From assembly GCA_049647265.1 (NCBI GenBank), contig JBARXJ010000053.1, positions 1 through 64,000 of the forward strand: 64,000 nucleotides of DNA, in the 5' to 3' direction. The position numbers and the translations under genes are program-made. How positions within the stretch are numbered: the first letter of the stretch is position 1; each line of letters begins with the position of its first letter. Shown here in pieces: positions 63,608-64,000 of the stretch. The stretch comes from JAAURB01 sp049647265. Lineage in GTDB: Bacteria > Cyanobacteriota > Cyanobacteriia > Cyanobacteriales > Microcoleaceae. The notes under the pieces were generated by a model, which had not been told where the DNA came from, made no database searches, and saw only the letters and a program-made list of their open reading frames with translations.

Positions 63608-64000
63608 TAATATATTTTTATACTCGATTATTTACTAAGTCATTATTCTGGTTTTAATCTTGTTGTCCGGAGGTGAATAATCGGCTAGTAAAAAATCGTT
63701 ATTTTTACTGACTATATTTTGATATTTTTTAGAAATGAATAATTTTTAGGGTAAAAATACGGACACTGAAGGTATCCAAAATATTCTCATTATTACTTAA
63801 ATCAAAATTGATCAGCTCTTTTTTGTACTTAAATATTGAGTGAATGATGAATTTATTGTATTTATATTTACGTGATATTAGTCAATACAAAAAAAGAGTA
63901 ATTGCTTTCAATTGAATACATGAGCAAATACTCTATATTGTCTTATAATCATTAAAATTATTGTGAGGAATAGCGACGAAATTTATAAGGTCTATTTTCT
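63608..64000. other. AT-rich region upstream of the large RTX gene
   Basis: 393 bp to the window edge, very AT-rich, with no gene or strong inverted repeat seen. It should hold the promoter of the RTX gene. Confidence 0.45.

Overview
This window is a chromosomal segment of a filamentous, probably non-heterocystous cyanobacterium (Oscillatoriales; a Lyngbya/Limnoraphis/Planktothrix-like relative is my best guess). Reasons: a complete kaiA-kaiB-kaiC clock cluster with full-length KaiA, a psbI gene for photosystem II, many copies of the cyanobacterial palindrome GCGATCGC, several families mostly restricted to cyanobacteria (DUF3769 outer-membrane protein, DUF1350, low-complexity-tail membrane protein), and a moderately AT-rich sequence. 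Genus-level placement is inference.

Layout. 1-2.2 kb: gene debris (a broken SNF2-type helicase gene and a TPR remnant), then two small conserved genes. 2.2-8.4 kb: kaiA, kaiB, kaiC and, 20 bp after kaiC, an unusual fusion of a degenerate PlsY-like membrane domain with a rifampicin-phosphotransferase-like dikinase. 8.4-12.4 kb: recQ, an alpha/beta hydrolase, a glycerophosphodiester phosphodiesterase and a small RTX protein. 12.4-14.1 kb: a filamentous-haemagglutinin-type (TpsA) gene cut short by a decayed IS1-family element. 14.2-23.5 kb: sbcC, a GNAT acetyltransferase and a double-ABM protein, argH, a GT-A-like protein, a secreted hypothetical and a TpsB exporter. 24.4-30.7 kb: a carbohydrate region on the + strand (small membrane protein, flippase, GH9 cellulase with a CBM3-like tail, DUF6492 protein, GT4 glycosyltransferase). 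30.9-36 kb: tsaE, a hypothetical, an LptD-like protein, psbI and a DUF1350 protein. 35.7-38.0 kb: an Rsb-type partner-switching set (kinase, receiver-PP2C phosphatase, STAS antagonist). 38.2-39.8 kb: an HTH-GrpE-like fusion, Dps and sulfiredoxin. 40.3-44.8 kb: murI, a hypothetical, a CHAT lipoprotein and a truncated NRPS/PKS-like protein. 45.2-54 kb: metH, a second flippase, a 2.45 kb stretch with no long ORF but with promoter- and terminator-like signals, then ahcY. 54-63.6 kb: ExoD, a sodium:alanine symporter, nanE, a hybrid histidine kinase, a CBS/MCP-like protein and a 1001-residue RTX/PTPEP-linker/beta-propeller protein.

How it fits together. metH and ahcY serve the methionine/S-adenosylmethionine cycle. 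The flippases, glycosyltransferase, cellulase, ExoD and NanE point to envelope sugar and exopolysaccharide work. TpsB, the broken TpsA, the LptD-like protein and the two RTX proteins concern the outer membrane and secretion. Dps and sulfiredoxin handle oxidative stress. The most novel-looking items are the clock-linked PlsY/dikinase fusion, a 16-codon ORF with a strong ribosome-binding site inside the kaiB-kaiC gap, the HTH-GrpE-like fusion, the lysine-less adenylation tail joined to half a ketoreductase, and the two RNA candidates upstream of ahcY. I saw no tRNA, rRNA or CRISPR array.
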